Source: CAZTUH01 sp964620485 (GTDB lineage Bacteria; Pseudomonadota; Gammaproteobacteria; Burkholderiales; Burkholderiaceae_B). From it: 64,000 bases of DNA. Shown one piece after another: positions 17,562-26,633 of the stretch (position 1 is the stretch's first letter; each line of letters starts with the position of its first letter). The notes beneath the pieces were generated by a model. That model did not search any database and had not been told where the DNA came from. It was given only the letters and a program-made list of their open reading frames with translations. The position numbers were made by a program, and so were the translations under genes. The stretch is taken from assembly GCA_964620485.1 (NCBI GenBank), contig CAZUGU010000008.1, positions 186,001 to 250,000 on the forward strand, in the 5' to 3' direction.

Positions 17562-19955
17562 TTATCCGATAGATTTTTCTAGTGATAGCTCTAGTACTTT
17601 ATCAATCCAGCGTACAGGTATAATTTCTAGGTTACTCTTTACATTATCAGGAATTTCGTTTAAATCTTTCAAATTTTCTTCTGGAATCAAGACTGTTTTA
17701 ATTCCGCCACGAAGAGCTGCTAGTAGTTTTTCTTTCAAACCACCAATTGGTAACACTTCACCACGCAAGGTAATTTCACCTGTCATAGCAACATTTGCTC
17801 GTACCGGAATTTTTGACAAAGCAGATACCATGGCTGTTGTAATTGCTATACCTGCTGAGGGACCATCTTTTGGGGTAGCGCCTTCAGGTACATGTACATG
17901 CATATCACGCTTTTCAAAAATACTATCCGAAAATCCAAAACGAGATGCTCTGGAACGTACTACTGTGCGAGCAGCTTCAACAGACTCTTTCATAACATCT
18001 CCTAAAGATCCAGTTCGTTGAATTGTACCATTTCCTGCCATATCAGCTACTTCAATTGTTAAGAGATCTCCATCTACTTCTGTCCAAGCCAATCCTGTTA
18101 CTTGGCCAACTTGATTTTCTTTTCCAGCCATACCAAAATCATAGCGTTTCACGCCTAAATAACTGTTCAAATTTTCTGAATTAACTACTACTGATAGTTT
18201 TAGTGATGAATCTTCTTTTCTATTTCTATTTTCATCCTCACCCTTTACATAAGGTAATTCATTATCTATTAATGATTTTTTAACAATTTTCCGACAAATT
18301 TTACCTATCTCACGTTCTAATGAACGCACACCTGCTTCTCTAGTATAATAGCGTATAATATCTATTATGGCTGAATCAGTAATTCTTAGTTCTTCAATAT
18401 GAATACCATTATTTCTCATTAATTTTGGCAATAAATGATCATGTGCAATGTGTGTCTTTTCAATTTCAGTGTATCCAGAAAGACGAATTACTTCCATACG
18501 ATCTAATAAGGCTGGAGAAATATTCAAAGTATTACTGGTTGCAACGAACATGACATCTGATAAATCAAAATCTACCTCAATATAATGATCTTGAAATGTA
18601 TGATTTTGCTCAGGATCCAGAACTTCAAGTAAAGCTGATGAAGGATCTCCTCGAAAATCAGTTCCTAATTTATCAATCTCATCTAATAAGAATAAAGGAT
18701 TACGAACCCCTGTTTTAGATAAATTTTGTAAAATTTTACCAGGCATAGAACCAATATAAGTACGTCGGTGCCCACGTATTTCACCTTCATCACGTACTCC
18801 TCCTAAGGCCATTCTTACAAATCTACGGTTTGTTGCTTTAGCAATAGATTGTCCCAATGAGGTCTTTCCTACACCAGGCGGTCCAACTAAACATAAAATT
18901 GGAGCCTTCAATTTCTTAACACGCTGTTGCACAGCTAGATATTCTAAAATACGCTCTTTAACTTTTTCTAAACCATAATGATCATTATCAAGTACTAATT
19001 CAGCATTAAGAATTGAACTGCTAATCTTACTTTTAGTTTTCCAAGGTAAGTTAATAAATGTGTCAATATAGTTACGAACTACACTTGCTTCTGCAGACAT
19101 AGGAGACATTAATCTAAGTTTTTTAAATTCAGAATCCATTTTCTTCCGCGCTTCTTTTGGCATTTTCTTTGCAAGAATTCTTTTTTCTAATTCTTCAATA
19201 TCTGCTCCATCTTCACCCTCACCTAATTCTTTTTGAATAGCTTTAACTTGTTCATTAAGATAATAATCTCTCTGACTTTTTTCCATTTGTTTTTTAATAC
19301 GTCCATGAATCCGCTTTTCTACTTGAAGTATTTCAATCTCAGTTTCTAATTGCGTTAATAGATTTTCTAATCTTTCTGATGCAACAATTGTTTCAAGCAT
19401 TTTTTGTTTTTGCTCTAATTTAAGCGGAAGATGTGCGGCAATCGTATCAGCTAAACGACCAATATCTTCATTACTTATTAGTGAAGTAAGTACTTCAGGA
19501 GGAATCTTCTTATTGAGTTTTATATATTGTTCAAACTGCGAAATAATAGCGCGTTTTAGACCTTCAGTTTCAGGGTTTTGTTCAGGAATAGAAGTAATTG
19601 GATCTGCCTGGCAAACAAAATGAGTTTCAATATCCTTAACTGTTCGAATAATTGCTCGCTGTACTCCTTCAACCAATACTTTTACAGTACCATCAGGCAA
19701 TTTCAAAATCTGTAGGATGTTTGATATACACCCTATCTCATAAACATCTTCAGGAGCTGGATCATCCTTACCAGCTGACTTTTGTGCCGCCAACATGATG
19801 CTCTTTCCTGTCTCCATTACTATTTCAAGAGCTCTGATTGAACGTGGACGACCTACAAATAATGGAATGACCATATTCGGAAATACAACAACATCACGTA
19901 ACGGAAGTAACGGTAAATCAACAGATTCCGCAGATAAGACCTGACTGGTAGACAT
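17562..19955 (-). CDS. lon: ATP-dependent protease Lon
   Basis: Lon is the cytosolic AAA+ serine protease for damaged and regulatory proteins. The order is an N-terminal substrate domain (LPLLPLRDVVVFPNMVIPLFVGR), the AAA+ module with Walker A GPPGVGKTS (about residue 355), and the protease domain. The catalytic Ser sits in PKDGPSAG and the Lys in GGLKEKLLAA. The frame is open to 20036, but the ATG at 19953-19955 is preceded by TGAGGA and gives MSTSQVLSAESVDLPLLP, 797 residues. It follows clpX, tig and clpP in the conserved tig-clpP-clpX-lon order on this strand. Confidence 0.97.
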   Translation of the reverse strand: MSTSQVLSAESVDLPLLPLRDVVVFPNMVIPLFVGRPRSIRALEIVMETGKSIMLAAQKSAGKDDPAPEDVYEIGCISNILQILKLPDGTVKVLVEGVQRAIIRTVKDIETHFVCQADPITSIPEQNPETEGLKRAIISQFEQYIKLNKKIPPEVLTSLISNEDIGRLADTIAAHLPLKLEQKQKMLETIVASERLENLLTQLETEIEILQVEKRIHGRIKKQMEKSQRDYYLNEQVKAIQKELGEGEDGADIEELEKRILAKKMPKEARKKMDSEFKKLRLMSPMSAEASVVRNYIDTFINLPWKTKSKISSSILNAELVLDNDHYGLEKVKERILEYLAVQQRVKKLKAPILCLVGPPGVGKTSLGQSIAKATNRRFVRMALGGVRDEGEIRGHRRTYIGSMPGKILQNLSKTGVRNPLFLLDEIDKLGTDFRGDPSSALLEVLDPEQNHTFQDHYIEVDFDLSDVMFVATSNTLNISPALLDRMEVIRLSGYTEIEKTHIAHDHLLPKLMRNNGIHIEELRITDSAIIDIIRYYTREAGVRSLEREIGKICRKIVKKSLIDNELPYVKGEDENRNRKEDSSLKLSVVVNSENLNSYLGVKRYDFGMAGKENQVGQVTGLAWTEVDGDLLTIEVADMAGNGTIQRTGSLGDVMKESVEAARTVVRSRASRFGFSDSIFEKRDMHVHVPEGATPKDGPSAGIAITTAMVSALSKIPVRANVAMTGEITLRGEVLPIGGLKEKLLAALRGGIKTVLIPEENLKDLNEIPDNVKSNLEIIPVRWIDKVLELSLEKSIG

Positions 19956-20137
19956 AAAAATCCTCAGATGAATTCGATAGTATAAAAAACGACTTACCAG
20001 GATAGCCCTCTTACCAATATTTATTGGATGGTCCAAACATGGGAGAAAATAACATAAACTTAATAGTCTAATAGGATTACTATAATAGAAAAAGAAAAAG
20101 ATTACTAGATAGTATTAATTTTTGATGTTTATTTTTG

Positions 20138-21442
20138 TCAACCGAACTTTGAATTATCTATGGTTTTTTTAGAATTGCCATAAGTAATTATTGGTTTTCC
20201 AGTACCATTGATAGTTTCTATATCTAATAGAACTTTAATAACATTACCAAGTGTTGGAATATCATACATTGTATCAAGCAGAGCTTGTTCAATAATAGAA
20301 CGCAAACCACGCGCACCAGTCTTGCGTTTTAAAGCTTTTTTAGCAATAGCTTGCAAAGCTGATTGTGATATCTCAAGTAAAGTACCTTCCATAGCAAACA
20401 ATTTTTGAAACTGTTTAAATACAGCATTTTTAGGTTCTGTTAAAATTCGTATTAAAGATGTTTCATCAAGATCATCTAATACTGCCAGAATTGGAAGACG
20501 ACCAACCAATTCAGGTATTAAACCAAATTTAATGAGATCCTCTGGTTCAATATTATTGAGAAGTTCAGAAAAACTATACTCTGATTCTTTTTGAACAATG
20601 GCAGAAAAACCAATCCCAGATTTGGCAGTTCGATCCTTAATAATTTTTTCTAAACCATCGAAAGCACCTCCAACAATAAATAAAATATTACTTGTATCAA
20701 TTTGAATAAAATCCTGATTAGGATGTTTCCGACCGCCCTGGGGTGGTATAGATGCTACAGTACCCTCTATCAATTTCAAAAGAGCTTGTTGAACGCCTTC
20801 ACCAGAAACATCACGTGTGATGGACGGATTATCTGATTTTCTTGAAATTTTATCAATTTCGTCAATATATATAATTGCATTTTGTGCTTTATCAACTTCA
20901 TAATTACAATTTTTTAATAATTTCTGAATAATGTTCTCAACATCTTCACCAACATAACCAGCTTCAGTCAAAGTTGTTGCATCAGCTATTATAAAGGGCA
21001 CATTTAACATCCTTGCTAGTGTTTGTGCTAATAAGGTTTTACCTGAACCTGTTGGTCCAATCAACATAATATTACTTTTTGTAATTTCTGTATCATTATT
21101 ATGCTTTAGATTATTATGTCGTAGCCGTTTATAATGATTATAAACGGCTACAGATAACATCCGTTTGGAAACAGTTTGTCCAATGACATATTGATCTAAA
21201 AATGATTTGATTTCAGCAGGTTTTGGTATTTCAGATTGAATAGCAGACTGCAGGGATGACTTAGCTTCTTCTTCTAGAATTTTATTACATAGTTCAATAC
21301 ATTCATTGCAAATAAAAACTGGAATTGGTCCCGCAATCAATTTTGCAACTTCATACTGTTTTTTACTACAAAATGAACAATGCAATGTCTGAGTACTTGC
21401 AGATCCGTTTCCTTGAGATGTAGAACCATTATCTTCTGTCAT
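20138..21442 (-). CDS. clpX: ClpXP protease ATPase subunit ClpX
   Basis: ClpX is the AAA+ unfoldase that feeds ClpP, including ssrA-tagged proteins. The 434-residue protein has an N-terminal C4 zinc finger (CSFCSKKQ then CNECIELC, residues about 22-50), Walker A GPTGSGKTLLAQ and Walker B IIYIDEIDKI. It also has the ClpP-binding IGF-type loop, here SGIGFSAIV, and RGLRSIIEQ in sensor 2. Adapter binding and protease docking should therefore work. It is 71 bases downstream of clpP. A 13-bp inverted repeat (21121-21151) sits in the coding region for VYNHYKRLRH. Confidence 0.97.
   Translation of the reverse strand: MTEDNGSTSQGNGSASTQTLHCSFCSKKQYEVAKLIAGPIPVFICNECIELCNKILEEEAKSSLQSAIQSEIPKPAEIKSFLDQYVIGQTVSKRMLSVAVYNHYKRLRHNNLKHNNDTEITKSNIMLIGPTGSGKTLLAQTLARMLNVPFIIADATTLTEAGYVGEDVENIIQKLLKNCNYEVDKAQNAIIYIDEIDKISRKSDNPSITRDVSGEGVQQALLKLIEGTVASIPPQGGRKHPNQDFIQIDTSNILFIVGGAFDGLEKIIKDRTAKSGIGFSAIVQKESEYSFSELLNNIEPEDLIKFGLIPELVGRLPILAVLDDLDETSLIRILTEPKNAVFKQFQKLFAMEGTLLEISQSALQAIAKKALKRKTGARGLRSIIEQALLDTMYDIPTLGNVIKVLLDIETINGTGKPIITYGNSKKTIDNSKFG
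21121..21151. repeat. 13-bp inverted repeat inside clpX
   Basis: GTAGCCGTTTATA (21121-21133) pairs with TATAAACGGCTAC (21139-21151) around a 5-base loop, encoding VYNHYKRLRH in ClpX. Confidence 0.85.
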
Positions 21443-21512
21443 AAAATGTACCTAACCAAAAATTTAATATTTAAGGACAGAGAATTTCATTTCGATTATT
21501 TGTATCAATAGA

Positions 21513-22124
21513 TTAAATTGCTTCTGATACGGAGCGAGAAACCAAAACATTATCAATTAAACCATAAGAAACAGCATCATTAGCTGACATAAAATTATCT
21601 CGCTCCGTATCAGAAGCAATTCTTTCAATAGGTTGATTAGTATTTTTAGCTAAAATAGTGTTTAAATTCTTACGAAGACTTATAATTTCATTAGCCTGAA
21701 TTTGAATATCACTCGCTTGACCTTGTGTTCCACCCGAAGGCTGATGAATCATAATGCGTGAATTGGGTAAGGCAAAGCGTTTCCCCTTTTTACCTGAAGA
21801 TAAAAGAAAAGCTCCCATACTTGCTGCAAATCCAATACAAACGGTAGATACATCCGATTTTATAAATCGCATCGTATCAAATATTGCCATTCCTGCATAT
21901 ATTGAACCACCTGGTGAATTAATGTATAAAGATATATCTTTATCAGGATTTTCAGATTCTAAAAATAATAATTGCGCAACAACTAAATTAGCAGAATAAT
22001 CGTTAACAGGACCAACTAAGAAAACTAATCTATCTCTTAATAAACGAGAATAAATATCGTAAGTTCTTTCATTTCGTCCAGATTGCTCAACAACGATAGG
22101 AATATAATTTAAACAATTTGACAT
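21513..22124 (-). CDS. clpP: ClpP protease proteolytic subunit
   Basis: ClpP is the barrel-forming serine peptidase that works with ClpX. The catalytic triad is present: Ser in GFAASMGAF, His in MIHQPSGG, Asp in SDTERDNFMS. The ATG at 22122-22124 gives MSNCLNYIPIVVEQSGR and 203 residues; an in-frame TTG at 22136 is less likely. The extreme C-terminus is odd. The last eight codons (SRSVSEAI) are encoded by the exact reverse complement of the segment encoding ASDTERD about 60 bases earlier (arms 21599-21621 and 21516-21538). The C-terminal tail therefore looks rebuilt by an inversion event. It lies between tig and clpX. Confidence 0.96.
   Translation of the reverse strand: MSNCLNYIPIVVEQSGRNERTYDIYSRLLRDRLVFLVGPVNDYSANLVVAQLLFLESENPDKDISLYINSPGGSIYAGMAIFDTMRFIKSDVSTVCIGFAASMGAFLLSSGKKGKRFALPNSRIMIHQPSGGTQGQASDIQIQANEIISLRKNLNTILAKNTNQPIERIASDTERDNFMSANDAVSYGLIDNVLVSRSVSEAI
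21516..21621. repeat. 23-bp perfect inverted repeat in 3' end of clpP
   Basis: Arm 1 is 21516-21538 and arm 2 is 21599-21621; they are exact reverse complements with 60 bases between. Arm 2 encodes the catalytic-Asp region, which is conserved and presumably the original. Arm 1 encodes the variable C-terminus and is presumably the copy. Transcribed, it would form a 23-bp stem at the end of the clpP message, 70 bases before clpX. Confidence 0.9.
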
Positions 22125-22208
22125 TATATAAATCAATCTTTAATTTAATATATTTGATATAAAATCATCTGGAGTAAAATTTTTTCATATATATATACAT
22201 ATATATAA

Positions 22209-23540
22209 TTAAGCATTTACACTGATTAATTTGTCGAATGAAATAAATTCTTCTTCTATATTAGCAGAATCCAATATGTAATTAATAACATGTTCTTCTA
22301 AAATCATCATTTCAATATCTTTATTTTTCTTGCGATTTTTAAGATACTGACGAATGACCTGCTCAGGATTTTCATAGTCCTGAGCAATTTCTTCAATACG
22401 TATTCGGACTTGTTCTGGTTTTACTATTATTTTTTCTTTTTCAACTAATTCAGAAACTAAAAGTCTTATTCTTACATGACGTTCAGCTTTTTCAAGCAAT
22501 ATTTTTTTATCAGAATCAGATATTGTGTCATTATTTCGAATATTCCTGCTTTTCATTTTTTCTTTAAAATCTGTAATATATTTCTGCATTTCATGATTTA
22601 TCAAAGTTTTAGGCACGTCAAAAATCGCAGCATTAGCTAGAGCATCCATTACACTATTTTTTGTATATTTAAATAATCTGGTCTTAATTTCACGTTCTAC
22701 ACTTTTTCGAATAACACATTTTAATTTTTCTATATCTCCTGTCTGACCTAAAGTTTTAGCAAATTCGTCATCCAAATTAGGAAGAATTCTCTCTGCTATT
22801 TCATTTATAGTCATTTTAAACTCAACAGGCTTTCTAGCAATTTTTTCATTTTTATCATTATTTGATGGCAAAATTACAGAAAAAATCTTGGTTTCACCAA
22901 ATTTCATTCCTTTTGCAGCAATTTCAAATTCGATAGGAATATTTTTTTCCGATTCACCTAAAAAAAAGGAAAATCCTCTAATCTCTTTTTCTTTTTCAGT
23001 AGAAACCTTCTCATGAATTGTTCTAATAATATCAGCATTTATACGATCACCATCTTTGGCAGGACGATCTTTACGTACCTGAAAAGTTGCATATTGCCTT
23101 CTTAAATTTTCTAATGTTTTTTCAATATCAGAATCGGTAATTTGTGTTTTATATTGTTTGATAGACAAATTTGATAAATCAGGAATACTGACTTTCGGAT
23201 ATATTTCAAATGTAGCATGAAAAATCATGACTGAACTTTCAGAAAAGTCTTTATTTACCAATTCTAGTACTGGAACACTAGCAATATGTAATTTTGCATC
23301 TTCTATAATTTTTTTTAATTCTTGATCAATCAAACGCTCAAGAACAGCAGCTCTTATACTAGAGCCTTGAGATTGTTTGACAAAATCAATTGGTGCTCGC
23401 CCTGGTCGAAATCCTGGTATTTTAGCAGTGCGAGTTGCATGTCTCAATTGTACTTGGACTTCTTTTTCAAGATCTGGTACAGAAACTTTTAGAGTAATAC
23501 GATATTCTAAACTAGAAAGAGATTCAATGAAAGGCTGCAT
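22209..23540 (-). CDS. tig: Trigger factor
   Basis: Trigger factor is the ribosome-bound chaperone and prolyl isomerase. The 443-residue length is normal. The ribosome-binding signature GFRPGRAPIDFVKQ lies near residue 45. A central FKBP-type domain with a family-typical divergent sequence and a long charged helical C-terminal domain follow. It is the first gene of tig-clpP-clpX-lon. The start ATG at 23538-23540 gives MQPFIESLSSLEYRITL, as in relatives. No key segment is missing. Confidence 0.95.
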   Translation of the reverse strand: MQPFIESLSSLEYRITLKVSVPDLEKEVQVQLRHATRTAKIPGFRPGRAPIDFVKQSQGSSIRAAVLERLIDQELKKIIEDAKLHIASVPVLELVNKDFSESSVMIFHATFEIYPKVSIPDLSNLSIKQYKTQITDSDIEKTLENLRRQYATFQVRKDRPAKDGDRINADIIRTIHEKVSTEKEKEIRGFSFFLGESEKNIPIEFEIAAKGMKFGETKIFSVILPSNNDKNEKIARKPVEFKMTINEIAERILPNLDDEFAKTLGQTGDIEKLKCVIRKSVEREIKTRLFKYTKNSVMDALANAAIFDVPKTLINHEMQKYITDFKEKMKSRNIRNNDTISDSDKKILLEKAERHVRIRLLVSELVEKEKIIVKPEQVRIRIEEIAQDYENPEQVIRQYLKNRKKNKDIEMMILEEHVINYILDSANIEEEFISFDKLISVNA

Positions 23541-23940
23541 TATTTCAGAGATTTATTTCAAAATTTTAATTGTACGATGTGTGTTTTCTTAAAAAATTTT
23601 TAATAATTTTTTATTATAAATTCTGTAATTCAAATCAAAGAGCAATTATATCTTATTTACCTGAATTTTGTGTAATAAAATAAACTTGGTTAATATCGTA
23701 ATTAATAAACGATAAATATAATGGAAGATTCTTATCTCAAAAAATTAAGATAATATAAGAATATTATCTTATATCAAATTTTCATTACGAATTACCATAA
23801 GAAGAAATTATGATTAAATCCTTATAAATTGGATCAGTTATTTTTTATTCTTATCTTATTTTATATATCAATTATTAAATTATATAAACTATTGATATTA
23901 AAATTATATAAACTATTGATATTAATTACTTACATAATAT
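23541..23940. other. Intergenic region between cspA 3' end and tig 5' end
   Basis: This AT-rich stretch must contain the tig promoter. It holds a two-copy 24-bp tandem repeat (23877-23924) and ends at the cspA terminator. No ORF is convincing. Confidence 0.5.
23877..23924. repeat. 24-bp tandem duplication
   Basis: Two exact head-to-tail copies of a 24-base unit (AAATTATATAAACTATTGAT plus ATTA) lie directly downstream of the cspA terminator. Confidence 0.9.
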
Positions 23941-23970
23941 AAAAAAGAAACCCCGCTGTGGGCGGGGTTA
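23941..23970 (-). terminator. Intrinsic terminator of the cold-shock gene
   Basis: On the minus strand, AACCCCGC and GCGGGGTT (23949-23956 and 23962-23969) form an 8-bp GC-rich stem with a 5-base loop, followed by TTTCTTTTTT. It lies 24 bases after the cspA stop. It is the clearest textbook terminator in the window and stands out sharply from the AT-rich surroundings. Confidence 0.92.
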
Positions 23971-23992
23971 AAACGGAGAGTTAAATAAAACC

Positions 23993-24196
23993 TTATAAAA
24001 CTTGTATTTTTGTGGCTTGTGGACCCTTAGGTCCATTAGCGGTTATAAAACTAACTCGTTGATTTTCTTCTAAGGATTTAAAACCATTACCTTGAATCTC
24101 AGAAAAATGTGCAAATAGGTCTTTACCACCTGTTTCTGGTGTAATAAAACCATAACCTTTTTCCGAATTAAACCACTTAACAACACCAGTTTCCAT
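23993..24196 (-). CDS. cspA: Cold-shock / RNA-binding protein of CspA family
   Basis: This single-domain cold-shock protein has 67 residues. It contains RNP1 GYGFITPE and RNP2-type DLFAHFSEI and begins METGVVKWFNSEKGYGF. Such proteins melt RNA secondary structure and act as RNA chaperones. The start is preceded by AGGAAGT. Its upstream leader has unusual structure: a TGCCCGGGCA palindrome (24224-24233) and a perfect 28-bp palindrome (24241-24268). It has its own strong terminator and so is probably monocistronic. Which Csp paralogue it is (cspA, cspD, cspE) cannot be told. Confidence 0.93.
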   Translation of the reverse strand: METGVVKWFNSEKGYGFITPETGGKDLFAHFSEIQGNGFKSLEENQRVSFITANGPKGPQATKIQVL

Positions 24197-25241
24197 ACGT
24201 ACTTCCTACAAATTAATGGGCAATGCCCGGGCAAATATGAACTGATTAGATATATATATCTAATCAGTAAAACATCAATCTTGAAGACCTAAAGAAAAGA
24301 AGTCTAATAAAAAAATCCAAACCAATAAGATCAAAAAGTTTGATGGAATCATTTCAAACCTGAACGACCAATGAGACTATCCTTTTGTTCTTTGTTTAAG
24401 TCAATAGTATTGCTAAAATTTTGTATCAGAAATACAACAAAAAAATATCAATAAATTTGAAATAGATATTCCAAATTTTAAGTCTATATAGAATATAGAA
24501 TTAGTCGAATTATAACAATTTTAAATATCTGCTATAAGATAGTAAGATAGTAAGATAGAAAAAATAAATATTCAAACTGTTATTTAATCAAAAGATTGCC
24601 CAAAAATTAATTAAGTTTTCATAAAATGAAATAAAGTTTTATTCATTAAATATTGTGTATTTATTATTATTATGATCGATAGATTCTTCCATTTACTTTT
24701 AAGTATTGAATTTCTTAATAAAGAGAGGCAAGAAAAGATTTATAAATCAATTTTATAAAAAGATAATAAAAATAAATAGAATGGCAAAATAAGTATAGCG
24801 AAATACAAAAAATACGGAGATGTAAAATCAAAACATCAAAAATATTTAAAAATTGAACTATTTACTATCCAGTTTACTTATTAATCTGATGTAGAACTCA
24901 ATCGTAGTTTTTATGAAGGGTTGTCAATTTATCTGTTTTCTTGTTGTTTGATATTAATTCTAGTATTCTACTATATCGAGGTATTCTGGTATATTTCTAA
25001 TATAGATGAACAGCTAGAATCTAGAATTACAGATTATTAAAAATTACAGACTTTTATTGACAGATATTTAAAAAAAATAGTAAACAGTAAAGAAATCTAA
25101 ATATAGAGTGATTCTATTTGAGAATAGAACCAAATAAAAAATAAGTAAACCAAATAAATAAACCATTTTTAGTTGATTTTCTAGTAAAACATATACCTTC
25201 CTTATAAGTAAGATAATTATGTAAATTATGATTTTATGATG
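24197..25241. other. Long AT-rich region upstream of cspA
   Basis: About 1045 bases without a recognisable gene lie between cspA and tRNA-Leu. The first 70 bases are probably the cspA leader and promoter, with two palindromes. A short 9-base tandem repeat (TAAGATAG units) occurs at 24535-24558. The remaining sequence has only short ORFs with no recognisable similarity. It could be a decayed gene. Confidence 0.5.
24241..24268. promoter_or_regulatory. 28-bp perfect palindrome in the cspA leader/promoter
   Basis: ACTGATTAGATATA followed directly by its reverse complement, 45 bases upstream of the cspA start codon. In RNA it would form a stem in the 5' leader; in DNA it resembles an operator. 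Cold-shock genes are commonly controlled through leader structure, but the function here is inferred. Confidence 0.6.
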
Positions 25242-25324
25242 TGCGAAAGGGGGGATTCGAACCCCCAAACCCTTACAGTACCAGGACCTAAACCTGGCGC
25301 GTCTACCAATTTCGCCACTTTCGC
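25242..25324 (-). tRNA. tRNA-Leu (anticodon UAG)
   Basis: Read on the minus strand from GCGAAAGTGGCG, it has a complete cloverleaf of 83 bases. The acceptor stem is GCGAAAG/CTTTCGC and the anticodon stem CCAGG/CCTGG with loop TTTAGGT, giving UAG. A short variable arm is present and the T arm is GGGGGTTCGAATCCCCC. CCA is not encoded. UAG can read CUN codons. Confidence 0.95.
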
Positions 25325-25370
25325 AAAGTTTCGAATAAAATTTTTCTAAATCTCATCCAACCATTCTAAC

Positions 25371-26579
25371 ATGAACTCAAATCTTAATAAATTACATTCT
25401 TATCCTTTTGAAAGATTAAATAAACTTTTAGAAAAAGACTGCATCTCTTCTAATATAGAAAATAAAACTGAAGTAATAGATTTATCAATTGGAGAACCTA
25501 AACATAATTTACCAAAAATTGTAGAAAATGCCATACATGAAAATATAGGAAGCCTTTCTTCATATCCATCTACAAAGGGAGACTTAGTTTTACGTATTAC
25601 AATAGCAGAATGGTTAAAAAAGCGCCATAACATTTCTTCTCTAGATCCTAATACGCAAGTATTACCTGTATTAGGATCTAGAGAAGCCATCTTTTCTTTT
25701 ACTCAGACCGTTATTGAGCCATATCTTCAGTCTAGAGTTCTTTTTTCAAATCCATTTTATCAAATTTATGAAGGAGCAACTTTACTTGCTGGTGCTATTC
25801 CTTACTATGTTTACTCAAATCCTAATCAGGGTTTTTCTTGCGATTGGTACAATATTCCAGAAGATATCTGGAAAACAACAAAGTTACTCTTTATTTGTTC
25901 ACCGAATAATCCCACAGGAAATGTTATAAGTTTAGACGAATGGAAAATTCTATTTGAATTATCTGATCGATATAATTTTATTATTGCTTCTGATGAATGC
26001 TATTCAGAGATTTATTATGAAGAATCTAATCCACCTTTAGGAGGTTTAAAAGCAGCAAGAATTTTTGGACGAGATACATATCACAACCTAGTTGTATTCT
26101 CAAGTCTTTCAAAGCGATCTAATTTGCCTGGATTAAGATCAGGTTTTGTAGCTGGTGATTCTAAACTTATTGAAAAATTTTTGCTTTATCGTACCTATCA
26201 TGGTAGTGCTATGAGTCCACTAGTTTCTATTGCAAGTATTGCAGCATGGAAGGATGAAAATCATGTACGTGATAATCGGAAGCTATATCGAGAAAAATTT
26301 GATGCAGTAATTCCAATTTTGAAAAGTGTCTTACCTATAGAAAAACCAAATGCCTCATTTTATTTATGGATAAAGACTCCAATATATGGAACAATTTTTT
26401 CTAAAAAGCTTTATAATCGTACTGGAATTATTGTACTTCCTGGTAGTTTTTTATCCCGTGAAATCATTCACGGTAAATGTCCAGGTTTAAAACGCATTCG
26501 GATTGCTTTAGTTCAATCATTGGATAAATGTATCATAGCTGCAAAACAAATTAGAGAATTTATTCAAACTTGTACTTAA
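25371..26579 (+). CDS. dapC: Succinyldiaminopimelate transaminase
   Basis: DapC transfers an amino group to N-succinyl-2-amino-6-ketopimelate in the succinylase route to DAP and lysine. It is a 402-residue class I PLP aminotransferase. It has VLPVLGSREAIFSF, the NPTG motif (CSPNNPTGNVIS), Asp-Glu-Cys-Tyr (ASDECYSE) and the PLP lysine in SSLSKRSNLPG. The SKRSNLPG form and the neighbours dapD and dapE support dapC over other aminotransferases. A 19-bp perfect inverted repeat (25636-25686) lies within the coding region. tRNA-Leu lies 46 bases upstream on the other strand. Confidence 0.93.
   Translation: MNSNLNKLHSYPFERLNKLLEKDCISSNIENKTEVIDLSIGEPKHNLPKIVENAIHENIGSLSSYPSTKGDLVLRITIAEWLKKRHNISSLDPNTQVLPVLGSREAIFSFTQTVIEPYLQSRVLFSNPFYQIYEGATLLAGAIPYYVYSNPNQGFSCDWYNIPEDIWKTTKLLFICSPNNPTGNVISLDEWKILFELSDRYNFIIASDECYSEIYYEESNPPLGGLKAARIFGRDTYHNLVVFSSLSKRSNLPGLRSGFVAGDSKLIEKFLLYRTYHGSAMSPLVSIASIAAWKDENHVRDNRKLYREKFDAVIPILKSVLPIEKPNASFYLWIKTPIYGTIFSKKLYNRTGIIVLPGSFLSREIIHGKCPGLKRIRIALVQSLDKCIIAAKQIREFIQTCT
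25636..25686. repeat. 19-bp inverted repeat inside dapC
   Basis: Arm 25636-25654 (CTTCTCTAGATCCTAATAC) is the exact reverse complement of 25668-25686, with a 13-base loop. It encodes SSLDPNTQVLPVLGSRE; the second arm falls in the conserved GSRE region. Confidence 0.9.
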
Positions 26580-26633
26580 TAAGTACATAACACATAACAA
26601 TACATAACAAACAACCAATTTAAGACTCAAAAA

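Noticed and set aside
17521..18021. 166-codon frame on the plus strand inside lon
   Set aside because: It lies opposite the Lon protease domain with all catalytic motifs; the plus-strand product has no recognisable family.
19956..20137. Heat-shock (sigma-32) promoter upstream of lon
   Set aside because: A CCCATGTT segment resembles the -10 element but no convincing CTTGAAA-type -35 lies at the right distance.
22180..22208. AT-alternating run downstream of tig as a terminator
   Set aside because: It is a simple (AT)n tract that folds on itself trivially; nothing beyond composition supports a function.
25068..25268. 66-codon minus-strand frame beginning inside tRNA-Leu
   Set aside because: Its start lies in the tRNA gene and its product is low-complexity Ile/Leu/Tyr; no ribosome binding sequence.
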